This document shows positions 52,832 through 60,129 of a stretch of 64,000 nucleotides of DNA, piece by piece. Source of the DNA: Bacteroidales bacterium UBA5371 (GTDB taxonomy: Bacteria; Bacteroidota; Bacteroidia; Bacteroidales; P3); NCBI GenBank assembly GCA_002407855.1, contig DHPF01000007.1, positions 233,599-297,598 on the forward strand, in the 5' to 3' direction. The notes beneath the pieces are model-generated. The model saw only the letters and a list, made by a program, of their open reading frames with translations. It ran no database searches and was not told the DNA's origin. Within the stretch, counting starts at the first letter, position 1, and each line of letters begins with the position of its first letter. The position numbers were made by a program, and so were the translations under genes.

Positions 52832-54307
52832 TTAATATGCTCTTGCAAAGACAACTCTTTTTGCGGAAGGTTTTCCTGAAAAGATACATCTTCCTTCTTC
52901 TTCTAAGGCGTCTAATGGAATACAACGAATGGTTGCCTTGCTGAGTTCTTTTATCTTCTCTTCTGTTTCGGGGGTTCCGTCCCAATGACATAAAAGAAAT
53001 CCTCCCTTTTCAATTTCAACTAAAAACTCTTCCCAAGTATCAACCTTTCTTGTGCCCATTTCTCTAAACGAAAGGGCTTTTGTAAATAGATTATCCTGTA
53101 TATCATCTAATAGTTTTACTATCTTTTGACTTATTCCCTCTATTGGAAGAGTTTCTTTGGTGAGATTATCTCTTCTTGCGATTTCAACAACCCCTTGTTC
53201 AAGGTCTCTTGCTCCTATGGTTACTCTTACAGGTACTCCTTTAAACTCGTATTCATTAAATTTCCAACCTGGTTTATATTCTTCTCTTGCATCATATTGC
53301 ACAGAAATACCGGATTGTTTAAGTTCCTGCATTATGATTTGAGCTTCTTGATTTACCTTTTCCTTTTGCTCCTGGGTCTTATAAATTGGTATGATTACAA
53401 CTTGTGTTGGGGCAAGTTTTGGAGGAAGAACTAATCCATTATCATCGGAATGACACATTATTAAAGCTCCCATTAAACGTGTGGAAACTCCCCATGAAGT
53501 TGCCCAAACGTATTCTAATTTATTTTCTTTTGAAAGGAATTTAACGTCAAATGCTTTTGCGAAGTTTTGTCCTAAGAAATGTGATGTGCCTGCTTGAAGA
53601 GCTTTCCCGTCTTGCATCATTGCTTCAATGCAATAGGTATCTAAGGCTCCTGCAAAGCGTTCGTTGGGCGATTTTGTTCCTTTTAGAACAGGCATAGCCA
53701 TAAAGTTCTCTGCAAAGAAAGCATATACATTAAGCATTTTTGCTGTTTCTTCAATGGCTTCTTCTTTTGTTGCGTGAGCTGTGTGCCCTTCTTGCCAAAG
53801 GAATTCTGCCGTACGAAGAAACATTCTTGTTCGCATTTCCCAGCGAACAACATTTGCCCACTGATTACAAAGAATTGGAAGGTCTCTATAAGATTGTATC
53901 CATCCTCTATAAGTATCCCAGATAATTGTTTCACTTGTTGGGCGAACAATTAGTTCTTCTTCAAGCTTTGCTTCTGGGTCTGGCTCCAATCCAATTGAAC
54001 CATCGCTCTTGGGTTTAAGTCTGTGATGAGTTACAATAGCACATTCTTTTGCAAAACCCTCAACATGTTCAGCTTCTTTCTCAAAATACGATTTTGGAAT
54101 AAAGAGAGGAAAATACGCATTTTGATGTCCTGTTTCCTTAAACATATCATCTAATGCTCTTTGTATTTTCTCCCAAATTGCATAGCCATAAGGCTTAATT
54201 ACCATACATCCTCTTACTGCTGAATTTTCAGCTAAACCTGCTCTTACGACCAATTCGTTATACCATTCTGAATAGTTTTCTTTGCGTGTTACAAAATCTT
54301 TTGCCAT
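52832..54307 (-). CDS. proS: Prolyl-tRNA synthetase (archaeal/eukaryote-like class)
   Basis: 491 residues from ATG 54307 (MAKDFVTRKENYSEWYNEL). An upstream in-frame ATG lies before the promoter. Class II landmarks: RGCMVIKPYGYAIWEKIQ, FPLFIPKSYFEKEAEHVEGFAKE, LIVRPTSETIIWDTYRGWIQSYRDLP and RWEMRTRMFLRTAEFLWQEGHTAHAT (motif 2), GTSHFLGQNFAKAFDV and TSWGVSTRLMGALIMCHSDDNGLVLPPKLAP (motif 3), then an anticodon-binding domain. This is the short ProS without the editing insertion, as usual in Bacteroidota. Confidence 0.96.
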   Translation of the reverse strand: MAKDFVTRKENYSEWYNELVVRAGLAENSAVRGCMVIKPYGYAIWEKIQRALDDMFKETGHQNAYFPLFIPKSYFEKEAEHVEGFAKECAIVTHHRLKPKSDGSIGLEPDPEAKLEEELIVRPTSETIIWDTYRGWIQSYRDLPILCNQWANVVRWEMRTRMFLRTAEFLWQEGHTAHATKEEAIEETAKMLNVYAFFAENFMAMPVLKGTKSPNERFAGALDTYCIEAMMQDGKALQAGTSHFLGQNFAKAFDVKFLSKENKLEYVWATSWGVSTRLMGALIMCHSDDNGLVLPPKLAPTQVVIIPIYKTQEQKEKVNQEAQIIMQELKQSGISVQYDAREEYKPGWKFNEYEFKGVPVRVTIGARDLEQGVVEIARRDNLTKETLPIEGISQKIVKLLDDIQDNLFTKALSFREMGTRKVDTWEEFLVEIEKGGFLLCHWDGTPETEEKIKELSKATIRCIPLDALEEEGRCIFSGKPSAKRVVFARAY

Positions 54308-54341
54308 TTTCTTCTGGTTTTTCTGTTTATTTTTAGATTTG

Positions 54342-54349
54342 CAAAGATA
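54342..54349 (-). promoter_or_regulatory. Bacteroidota -7 element for proS
   Basis: Reverse strand TATCTTTG, 35 bp upstream of ATG 54307. Confidence 0.55.
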
Positions 54350-54431
54350 CAAATAAAAATAAATGCCTCTTAATTTTAGTATTATTTGGGTATAGCCTTA
54401 TCAATATGATTGGGGGTTTGGTATAATATTT

Positions 54432-54536
54432 GTGATATGCTATTCTAAGAAATTAAAACTTGATTCCAAAAAATTATATCTTGATTCCAAAAAATTAGAA
54501 TCAAGTTTCAGTAAAATGGAATCAAGTTTCATTTGG
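54432..54536. repeat. 21-bp-period intergenic array H (5 units)
   Basis: Units start at 54432, 54453, 54474, 54495 and 54516. The second and third carry CTTGATTCCAAAAAATTA; the fourth and fifth are inverted (GAATCAAGTTTCA). The outer arms AAACTTGATTCC (54456-54467) and GGAATCAAGTTT (54518-54529) pair perfectly, and the inner CTTGATTC/GAATCAAG pair too, so the whole array can fold into one hairpin. It sits between divergent genes. Confidence 0.92.
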
Positions 54537-54662
54537 GCTTAAATAAAACCTTATAAACTTGGCATTTAGAAATTGAAATTAGAGATTTAAGAAGTTTAAG
54601 AATAATATTAAATATTAACAATTCTGTATTATAAATCAATTTTATTATTATTTAAGACTACT

Positions 54663-54679
54663 TTGGCATAAGTTTTGCT
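54663..54679 (+). promoter_or_regulatory. Sigma-54-type promoter upstream of the Tyr-rich lipoprotein
   Basis: TTGGCATAAGTTTTGCT fits the RpoN consensus YTGGCACGRNNNTTGCW at 15 of 17 positions with the correct -24/-12 spacing (GG at 54665-54666, GC at 54677-54678). The predicted start near 54690 leaves a leader of about 47 nt before ATG 54737. No TAnnTTTG element is seen close to this gene. The enhancer-binding activator is not in the window. Confidence 0.6.
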
Positions 54680-54736
54680 ATGTTTTAGTTGAGTAAAGTT
54701 TATAGTTAGATAATTAAACAATAAAATATTATAGAT

Positions 54737-56125
54737 ATGAAAACATTGAGATTCAACTTAGGAGTAATTGCAATAGCGGCTATTTCCCTTTTAAGCAGTT
54801 GTTCTTTGCAATCTGGATTGATGGGTTACGATGACGTTTATTATAATCCAAGCGACCCACAACAGTATCAAGAAGTTGAGAAAAGAACATCTCTTTCTTC
54901 AATGGATAAAGATACTAAGAGTTATGCTAAAAGTTCAAGAGAGTATAATGAGAGATTGAAAAGAGCTTCCTCTTCACAAGATCAAGCATTGGACTCCAAT
55001 AATTACGCATCGCAAGATAGTAATTATTACTCTGACCAAGAGAAATCATATAGTAGTTCTTATCAAGAATATGATGAAGATGACTATTACGATTATGCTT
55101 ATTCAGCTCGTATTCGTAGGTTTCATCGTCCTTATGTTTGGGTGAACTACTACGATGACTATTATACTAATTTGTATTGGTACACTTACGACCCTTATTA
55201 TTGGGGAACAAGTATATATTTAGGATATAGCTGGTGGTATCCTTCTTATTACAGATATTATAGCCCATACTATAATCCTTATTATTATAATCCTTATTGG
55301 GGATATAGTTATTGGGGTTGGGGATATTATAACCCATATTATTATGGTTATTATTACCATCATCATAATATTTGTTACTATAACCAAAGAGACTATAACT
55401 CAAACTTTAATCGCCCAAGGCCTTTCGATCCTAATTATGGACGTAGAAGCTTAGCAAGTACAACAAAAGATTTAACTGAAAACACAAGAGAAAGAACCTT
55501 TGGAGATAAATATAATTCAAGATATGGTACAGAGCGTGCAAATCCGAGAGCAGAAAGTTCAATTAGTAGAGCTGCAAGTTCAAGAGCAGGAAATAATTCT
55601 TCTGCAATTACAAGTAGCAGAACTCTTCCTACGGAAAGAACATTAAGTCGTACAAGTGATTTAGACCAAAACAGAAACCCAAACAATAGAACAAATACAA
55701 GGTTTAACAAACCAGAAAGACTTGAAAGCAGAACTATTAATACCCAACGCAGAGAAACAAATCCTAACATTAACAGACAAACCACTACTCGTAATAATTC
55801 AAATGAACGTATAAACACTAACACCCGTACAACTAACAACGAGCGTTTAAACAATAATAACAGACAAAATACAAGAACATATAGTCCTCCTGCAACTCGT
55901 CAGCCAAGAACAAATAATGAGTTTAGAAGTACTAATAACAATCGTAATACTTATAATAGCAGTAGGTCAAATAATCAACCTACAAGAACATATAATAATA
56001 GTAGTTCTTCAAGGTCTCGCTCAACATTCTCTTCTCCTTCTTCAAGCTCTTCACGTTCCTCTGGCACATCTTCAAGTAGCAGAAGCTCTTCTTCAAGTTC
56101 CTCTTCAAGTCGTTCCAGAAGATAA
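54737..56125 (+). CDS. Low-complexity lipoprotein with Tyr/Trp-rich centre and Asn/Arg/Ser/Thr-rich tail
   Basis: 462 residues. Lipobox LLSSC (Cys22). Residues about 30-110 are polar; 112-216 are extraordinarily rich in Tyr and Trp (for example YYSPYYNPYYYNPYWGYSYW); 220-462 are dominated by Asn, Arg, Thr and Ser and end in a long Ser/Arg run. No enzymatic motif. Similar proteins in Bacteroidota have been annotated 'vitellogenin-like', without function. The composition resembles adhesive or phase-separating proteins; that is an inference. It is followed after 54 bp by the FadL-like gene. Confidence 0.8.
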   Translation: MKTLRFNLGVIAIAAISLLSSCSLQSGLMGYDDVYYNPSDPQQYQEVEKRTSLSSMDKDTKSYAKSSREYNERLKRASSSQDQALDSNNYASQDSNYYSDQEKSYSSSYQEYDEDDYYDYAYSARIRRFHRPYVWVNYYDDYYTNLYWYTYDPYYWGTSIYLGYSWWYPSYYRYYSPYYNPYYYNPYWGYSYWGWGYYNPYYYGYYYHHHNICYYNQRDYNSNFNRPRPFDPNYGRRSLASTTKDLTENTRERTFGDKYNSRYGTERANPRAESSISRAASSRAGNNSSAITSSRTLPTERTLSRTSDLDQNRNPNNRTNTRFNKPERLESRTINTQRRETNPNINRQTTTRNNSNERINTNTRTTNNERLNNNNRQNTRTYSPPATRQPRTNNEFRSTNNNRNTYNSSRSNNQPTRTYNNSSSSRSRSTFSSPSSSSSRSSGTSSSSRSSSSSSSSSRSRR

Positions 56126-56179
56126 CTAACTAATAAAGATTAAACAATAATTAATAACAAAATAAAACATAGAAATAAA

Positions 56180-57586
56180 ATGAAAAAGATACTTTTATTG
56201 ATAACAAGCCTTTTATTTGTAGGCAGTTTATCAGCACAGGTAGCCACAGATGCTTTAAGATTATCACAATATGGACTTAATGGAACATCTAATTACCTTT
56301 CAAGAGCAGGAGCTATTGGTGCATTAGGTGGCGATTTAACAGCAGCAAGTTTTAACCCAGCAGGACTTGGAATGTTCAATTCAAGTGAAATATCCTTTTC
56401 AACAGGATTAAATTGGACATTTACAGAAGCTAATGCCAATGGATTAAAGTCAATGGACGATAGAGCTAACTTAAATTTCGGACATATTGCAGCTCTTTTC
56501 TACTTCAAACCATCAAACGAAACATTTAAAGGAGTTCAATTGAGCTTTGGAATAAATAGATTAAAATCTTATGGAAATAGAACCATATTCCAAAGAGATA
56601 ATGTTACAAACTCTTTTGCTTCTCACATTATTGATAATGGTTTTGATGAAGCCTTTATGGAGGAATTCTTCCAAGCATATGTTGTTGATTACGACACAGT
56701 TTTAAATGCCTACACTTCCATATTTAAAGGCAATAATGTTAATCAAATTCGTGCCTTTAAAGAATTTGGATCCATAAATGAGATGACCTTTTCTCTATCT
56801 ACAAATATTAATAATTTCATCTATTTAGGAGGAACAATAGGTGTTCCAATGGCAAACTACAATAACGAAGCTTCATTTACAGAGCAGCTTGCAAGCGATC
56901 CTTCAAAAGAATATGTTTATAACGAGAACTACTATTTGAATGCAACAGGAATTAACTTTAAGTTTGGAGCAATTGTTAGACCTATCAATTGGTTCCGTTT
57001 GGGAGCGGCAATCCACTCTCCAACCTTCTATTCCATTGAAGATAACTTCACATCAGAGGTTTCGTTTTTGAAGACCCGAAGATCAGAATGGGCACCTATT
57101 GTTTACGATTTGCAATCTCCATTTAAGTTCTTAGGCTCTTTAGCTTTTGTTTTGGGAGATAATAAATCAAAGGTTGCAGGCTCCATTTCCGCAGACTACG
57201 AATACACTAACTATAATGGAATGAAGTATCGTTTAAGTAATAATATAGGAAAAGAAAACACTATAAATAATAGAATACAGGAGTATTACAGACCAGCAAA
57301 CACTCTAAGAATTGGTGCAGAAGTTAAGTTGGGAGTCTTTGCCCTAAGAGCAGGATACTGCATAATGGATAACCCTTACGATAAAGACCAGAATAATATT
57401 GATATAAATAATGCCGGAGCTACATCTACAACTTTTGGAGTAGGATACAAGAACAAGAACTTCTTTATGGACTTTGCCTATGCTTACACCAAAGGAAATT
57501 CAAGTTTCTTTGAATATGATGGAGAAGAAATTAAGCTAAACTCCGTTAATCATTTAGCTCAAATGACTGTTGGAATAAGATTCTAA
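56180..57586 (+). CDS. OmpP1/FadL-family outer-membrane transport protein
   Basis: 468 residues. Signal peptide (LLFVGSLSAQ), then the FadL N-terminal plug-like motif SRAGAIGALGGDLTAASFNPAGLGMFNSSEISFSTGLNW (pattern NPAGL) and a long beta-barrel ending LAQMTVGIRF. FadL-type channels move hydrophobic substrates such as fatty acids across the outer membrane; the Bacteroidota members are of unknown substrate. A strong terminator follows 20 bp after the stop codon. Confidence 0.88.
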   Translation: MKKILLLITSLLFVGSLSAQVATDALRLSQYGLNGTSNYLSRAGAIGALGGDLTAASFNPAGLGMFNSSEISFSTGLNWTFTEANANGLKSMDDRANLNFGHIAALFYFKPSNETFKGVQLSFGINRLKSYGNRTIFQRDNVTNSFASHIIDNGFDEAFMEEFFQAYVVDYDTVLNAYTSIFKGNNVNQIRAFKEFGSINEMTFSLSTNINNFIYLGGTIGVPMANYNNEASFTEQLASDPSKEYVYNENYYLNATGINFKFGAIVRPINWFRLGAAIHSPTFYSIEDNFTSEVSFLKTRRSEWAPIVYDLQSPFKFLGSLAFVLGDNKSKVAGSISADYEYTNYNGMKYRLSNNIGKENTINNRIQEYYRPANTLRIGAEVKLGVFALRAGYCIMDNPYDKDQNNIDINNAGATSTTFGVGYKNKNFFMDFAYAYTKGNSSFFEYDGEEIKLNSVNHLAQMTVGIRF

Positions 57587-57605
57587 AACACATAATTTAA
57601 GATAT

Positions 57606-57640
57606 AAAAGAGCTTTTCAATCAAAACGAAAAGCTCTTTT
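57606..57640 (+). terminator. Intrinsic terminator after the FadL-like gene
   Basis: A perfect 13-bp stem (57606-57618 with 57628-57640), 9-nt loop, then a T-run ending at 57644. Confidence 0.9.
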
Positions 57641-57649
57641 TTTTCGCAA

Positions 57650-57700
57650 AAACAAACCTTGTTGAGCATTAATTAATGTTTGGAGTAATAAGGTTTGTTT
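57650..57700. other. Nested inverted repeats between terminator and array I
   Basis: The 11-bp arms AAACAAACCTT (57650-57660) and AAGGTTTGTTT (57690-57700) enclose the perfect palindrome CATTAATTAATG (57667-57678). It could be an operator for folE or a secondary hairpin. Confidence 0.5.
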
Positions 57701-57708
57701 ATTGTTTG

Positions 57709-57792
57709 AATAACTCTTGATTATAAAAATTTATCTTTTGATTTTGATAAATTGTCTTTTGATTCCAATTTTCTATCTTTTGATTTGAATAG
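57709..57792. repeat. 21-bp-period intergenic array I (4 units)
   Basis: Units start at 57709, 57730, 57751 and 57772, with cores TCTTGATTATAAAAA, ATCTTTTGATTTTGATAA, GTCTTTTGATTCCAAT and ATCTTTTGATTTGAAT. All lie in one orientation. The array ends 15 bp before the folE promoter element. Confidence 0.9.
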
Positions 57793-57807
57793 AGTATATT
57801 ATTTTTA

Positions 57808-57815
57808 TAATTTTG
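57808..57815 (+). promoter_or_regulatory. Bacteroidota -7 element for folE
   Basis: TAATTTTG, 40 bp upstream of the ATG at 57856. Confidence 0.5.
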
Positions 57816-57855
57816 CAAGCTCAAATCAAGATTTAACAGATAAAACAAAATAGCT

Positions 57856-58461
57856 ATGGAAGACAATGGATACACCAAAATAGAGAGATATAACCCTGAA
57901 ACTCTTAAAAAACTTGCATCTCATTATAAGGAAATCTTAAATTTGTTGGGAGAAGACGCCTCACGTGAGGGACTTTTAGACACTCCTATGCGAGTTGCAA
58001 AGGCAATGCAGTTCTTTACTCATGGCTACGATGAAGACCCTGTGCAAATACTTCGCTCTGCAATGTTTCATGAAGACTATAAACAAATGGTAATTGTGAA
58101 AGAGATTGAAATTTACTCACTTTGCGAACATCACATGGTGCCTATGGTTGGCAAGGCTCACGTTGCCTATATCCCAAATGGAACAATTGTTGGAATAAGT
58201 AAAATACCTCGTGTTGTGGAATGCTTTGCAAGGCGATTACAAGTGCAAGAACGTTTGACAAAACAAATAAAAGAATGCATACAAGAAACCTTAAACCCTT
58301 TGGGAGTTGCTGTGGTTATTGAGGCTCAACATCTTTGTATGAGCATGCGAGGAGTGCAAAAACAAAATTCTGTTACAACTACTTCCGATTTTACTGGTGC
58401 TTTCCTAAGAAAAGAAACAAGAGAAGAGTTCTTACACTTAATTAGTGTGAAACTTTCGTAG
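57856..58461 (+). CDS. folE: GTP cyclohydrolase I
   Basis: 201 residues. DTPMRVAKAMQFFTHGYDEDP, EIYSLCEHHMVPMVGKAHVAYIPN (zinc Cys and the His pair), KIPRVVECFARRLQVQERLTKQI and EAQHLCMSMRGVQKQNSVTTTS (third zinc Cys) give the complete active site. It converts GTP to dihydroneopterin triphosphate, the first step of folate or pterin synthesis; folB is at 19.4 kb. Single-gene transcript. Confidence 0.97.
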   Translation: MEDNGYTKIERYNPETLKKLASHYKEILNLLGEDASREGLLDTPMRVAKAMQFFTHGYDEDPVQILRSAMFHEDYKQMVIVKEIEIYSLCEHHMVPMVGKAHVAYIPNGTIVGISKIPRVVECFARRLQVQERLTKQIKECIQETLNPLGVAVVIEAQHLCMSMRGVQKQNSVTTTSDFTGAFLRKETREEFLHLISVKLS

Positions 58462-58486
58462 CTGCTAAATAATTAAAGATTAGATA

Positions 58487-59521
58487 TTATTTATTCTCTA
58501 AGAGTTTGATTTTCTTTTCAAGTGCATCTATTTTTTCCAAAAGAGCTGGGAGTTTTCTAAAAGCAGAATAGCTTTTCATATAGGAACGAGCCTCCCAAGC
58601 TGGGTATCCAAACAAAGAACTATCATCTTTCACGTTGGACATTATACCTGATTGAGCCCCAATCTTAACATTATTGCCAATTGTTATATGTCCTGAAAAT
58701 CCAACCTGACCTCCAATAAAGCAATTCTTACCTATTTTTGTGCTTCCTGCAAGCCCTGTTTGTGCTGCAATAACAGTGTTTTCATCTATAATAACATTAT
58801 GAGCCACCTGTATTAAATTATCCAACTTAACTCCCTTTTTAATTAGAGTGCTTCCCATAGTTGCTCTATCAATTGTAGTATTTGCTCCAATTTCAACATT
58901 ATCCTCCAAAACAACATTACCTATTTGAGCAATCTTCTTAAATGAACCATCTTCCAAAGGAGCATAACCAAAGCCATCAGCACCAATAATTGCTCCGGAA
59001 TTAATTACACAACCATTGCCAATTACACACAAATGATAAATTCTTGCTCCCGAAAACAAAGTTACATTATCCCCAATCACAACATTATCTCCAACGTAAG
59101 CGTGAGGATAAATCTTTACATTCTTGCCCATTTTTACTCCCTCACCAATAAAAGCAAACTCACCAACATAAGCATCTTGCCCCATAGTTGCAGTTTTAGA
59201 GATAAAGGAAAGGGAAGAAATTCCTGTTTTATTTAGAAGGAACTCATTGTATAAATCCAATACCTTTGCAAAACAAGCATATGCATCATCAACCTTAATC
59301 ATAGTTGTTTTGACTTCTTTCTCTGGCACAAAATCCTTATTTACTATTACCACAGAAGCCTGAGTGTCGTAAATATAATGTTCATATTTTGGATTGGAAA
59401 GAAAGGACATAGCATTTTGAGTTCCTTGCTCAATTTTGCAAAGAGAACTAACAACAACATTCTTATCTCCAACTATTTCTCCACCTAACAAAGAGGCAAT
59501 TTGTTCTGCTGTAAATTTCAT
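58487..59521 (-). CDS. lpxD: UDP-3-O-acylglucosamine N-acyltransferase
   Basis: 344 residues. N-terminal LpxD domain (IASLLGGEIVGDKNVVVSSLCKIEQGTQNAMSFLSNPKY), then left-handed beta-helix hexapeptide repeats (for example IYPHAYVGDNVVIGDNVTLFSGARI) with catalytic His in LIQVAHNVIID, and a C-terminal coiled coil (LLEKIDALEKKIKLLENK). It adds the N-linked acyl chain in lipid A synthesis. lpxC/fabZ and lpxA are not adjacent. Confidence 0.96.
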   Translation of the reverse strand: MKFTAEQIASLLGGEIVGDKNVVVSSLCKIEQGTQNAMSFLSNPKYEHYIYDTQASVVIVNKDFVPEKEVKTTMIKVDDAYACFAKVLDLYNEFLLNKTGISSLSFISKTATMGQDAYVGEFAFIGEGVKMGKNVKIYPHAYVGDNVVIGDNVTLFSGARIYHLCVIGNGCVINSGAIIGADGFGYAPLEDGSFKKIAQIGNVVLEDNVEIGANTTIDRATMGSTLIKKGVKLDNLIQVAHNVIIDENTVIAAQTGLAGSTKIGKNCFIGGQVGFSGHITIGNNVKIGAQSGIMSNVKDDSSLFGYPAWEARSYMKSYSAFRKLPALLEKIDALEKKIKLLENK

Positions 59522-59543
59522 TTTGGGTAGTTTTTATTTAGTG

Positions 59544-59551
59544 CAAAGATA
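59544..59551 (-). promoter_or_regulatory. Bacteroidota -7 element for lpxD
   Basis: Reverse strand TATCTTTG, 23 bp upstream of the lpxD ATG. Confidence 0.5.
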
Positions 59552-59710
59552 TAAAAAAGCTTGGTGGCAGGCTATAAAATAACCAATAATAAAACAATTT
59601 TCTTCAAATCCTAATCTTATACCCTAAAAAACGAAGTTTGGAACTATTAAAGCCCTACTCAAAACCAATCAAATAGTGATTAGAAAAATTCAAACTTGCT
59701 TTTAATCTAA

Positions 59711-59798
59711 AAACAATGCGGTTGTTTCCTCTAAACAATGCCATTGTTTTAGTCAAACAATGCGGTTGTTTTGCCAAAACAATGGCATTGTTTTGGGT
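59711..59798. repeat. 22-bp-period palindromic array K (4 units)
   Basis: Units start at 59711, 59733, 59755 and 59777. Each contains a near-palindrome of the form AAACAATG-NN-NTTGTTT. Units 1 and 3 share AAACAATGCGGTTGTTT; unit 2 (AAACAATGCCATTGTTT) is the reverse complement of unit 4. Linkers between cores differ. The family core of arrays A-J is absent. It lies between lpxD and tRNA-Cys, which diverge. The rest of the 475-bp gap contains only the two promoters. Confidence 0.92.
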
Positions 59799-59952
59799 TC
59801 TAAACGAAGTTTAATTATTTTTAAGCTTTGTTTTGGCTGCTATAAATAGGATTCTATTAGTTTTTTATAGGATTTATTTTCACCAGAATCATTCTAAATA
59901 AGCTTTTATGCGTCTTTAAATCTTATCTTTTTAGGTAAAAAACATTTGTGTT

Positions 59953-59983
59953 TTTGGTAATATGAAAAATTATTGTATTTTTG
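59953..59983 (+). promoter_or_regulatory. Bacteroidota promoter for tRNA-Cys
   Basis: TTTG at 59953-59956 and TATTTTTG at 59976-59983, spaced 19 bp, 13 bp before the tRNA. Confidence 0.65.
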
Positions 59984-59996
59984 CAAACTCAATTAA

Positions 59997-60067
59997 GGTC
60001 TCTTGGCCGAGTGGTTAGGCACCGGTCTGCAAAACCGTCTACTCCAGTTCGAATCTGGAAGAGACCT
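59997..60067 (+). tRNA. tRNA-Cys (anticodon GCA)
   Basis: 71 nt. Acceptor stem GGTCTCT/AGAGACC, D stem GCC/GGC, anticodon GCA at 60029-60031, T arm TCCAG-TTCGAAT-CTGGA and discriminator U (position 73), which is the cysteine identity base. CCA is not encoded. The outermost pair of the anticodon stem is C-U. Confidence 0.97.
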
Positions 60068-60073
60068 CAACTT

Positions 60074-60116
60074 TAACAAATAAAGCCATCTACCAAAAAG
60101 ATGGCTTTATTTGTTA
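60074..60116 (+). terminator. Hairpin after tRNA-Cys
   Basis: A perfect 17-bp inverted repeat (60074-60090 with 60100-60116) with a 9-nt loop. The U-tract is weak, but the position 6 bp after the tRNA makes a terminator or processing signal likely. Confidence 0.75.
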
Positions 60117-60129
60117 GAAGATAAAGTTT

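Noticed and set aside
55435..55854. Long minus-strand frame inside the Tyr-rich lipoprotein gene
   Set aside because: It is the shadow of the low-complexity coding region (Asn/Arg/Ser codons read backward as Leu/Val) and has no start signals.
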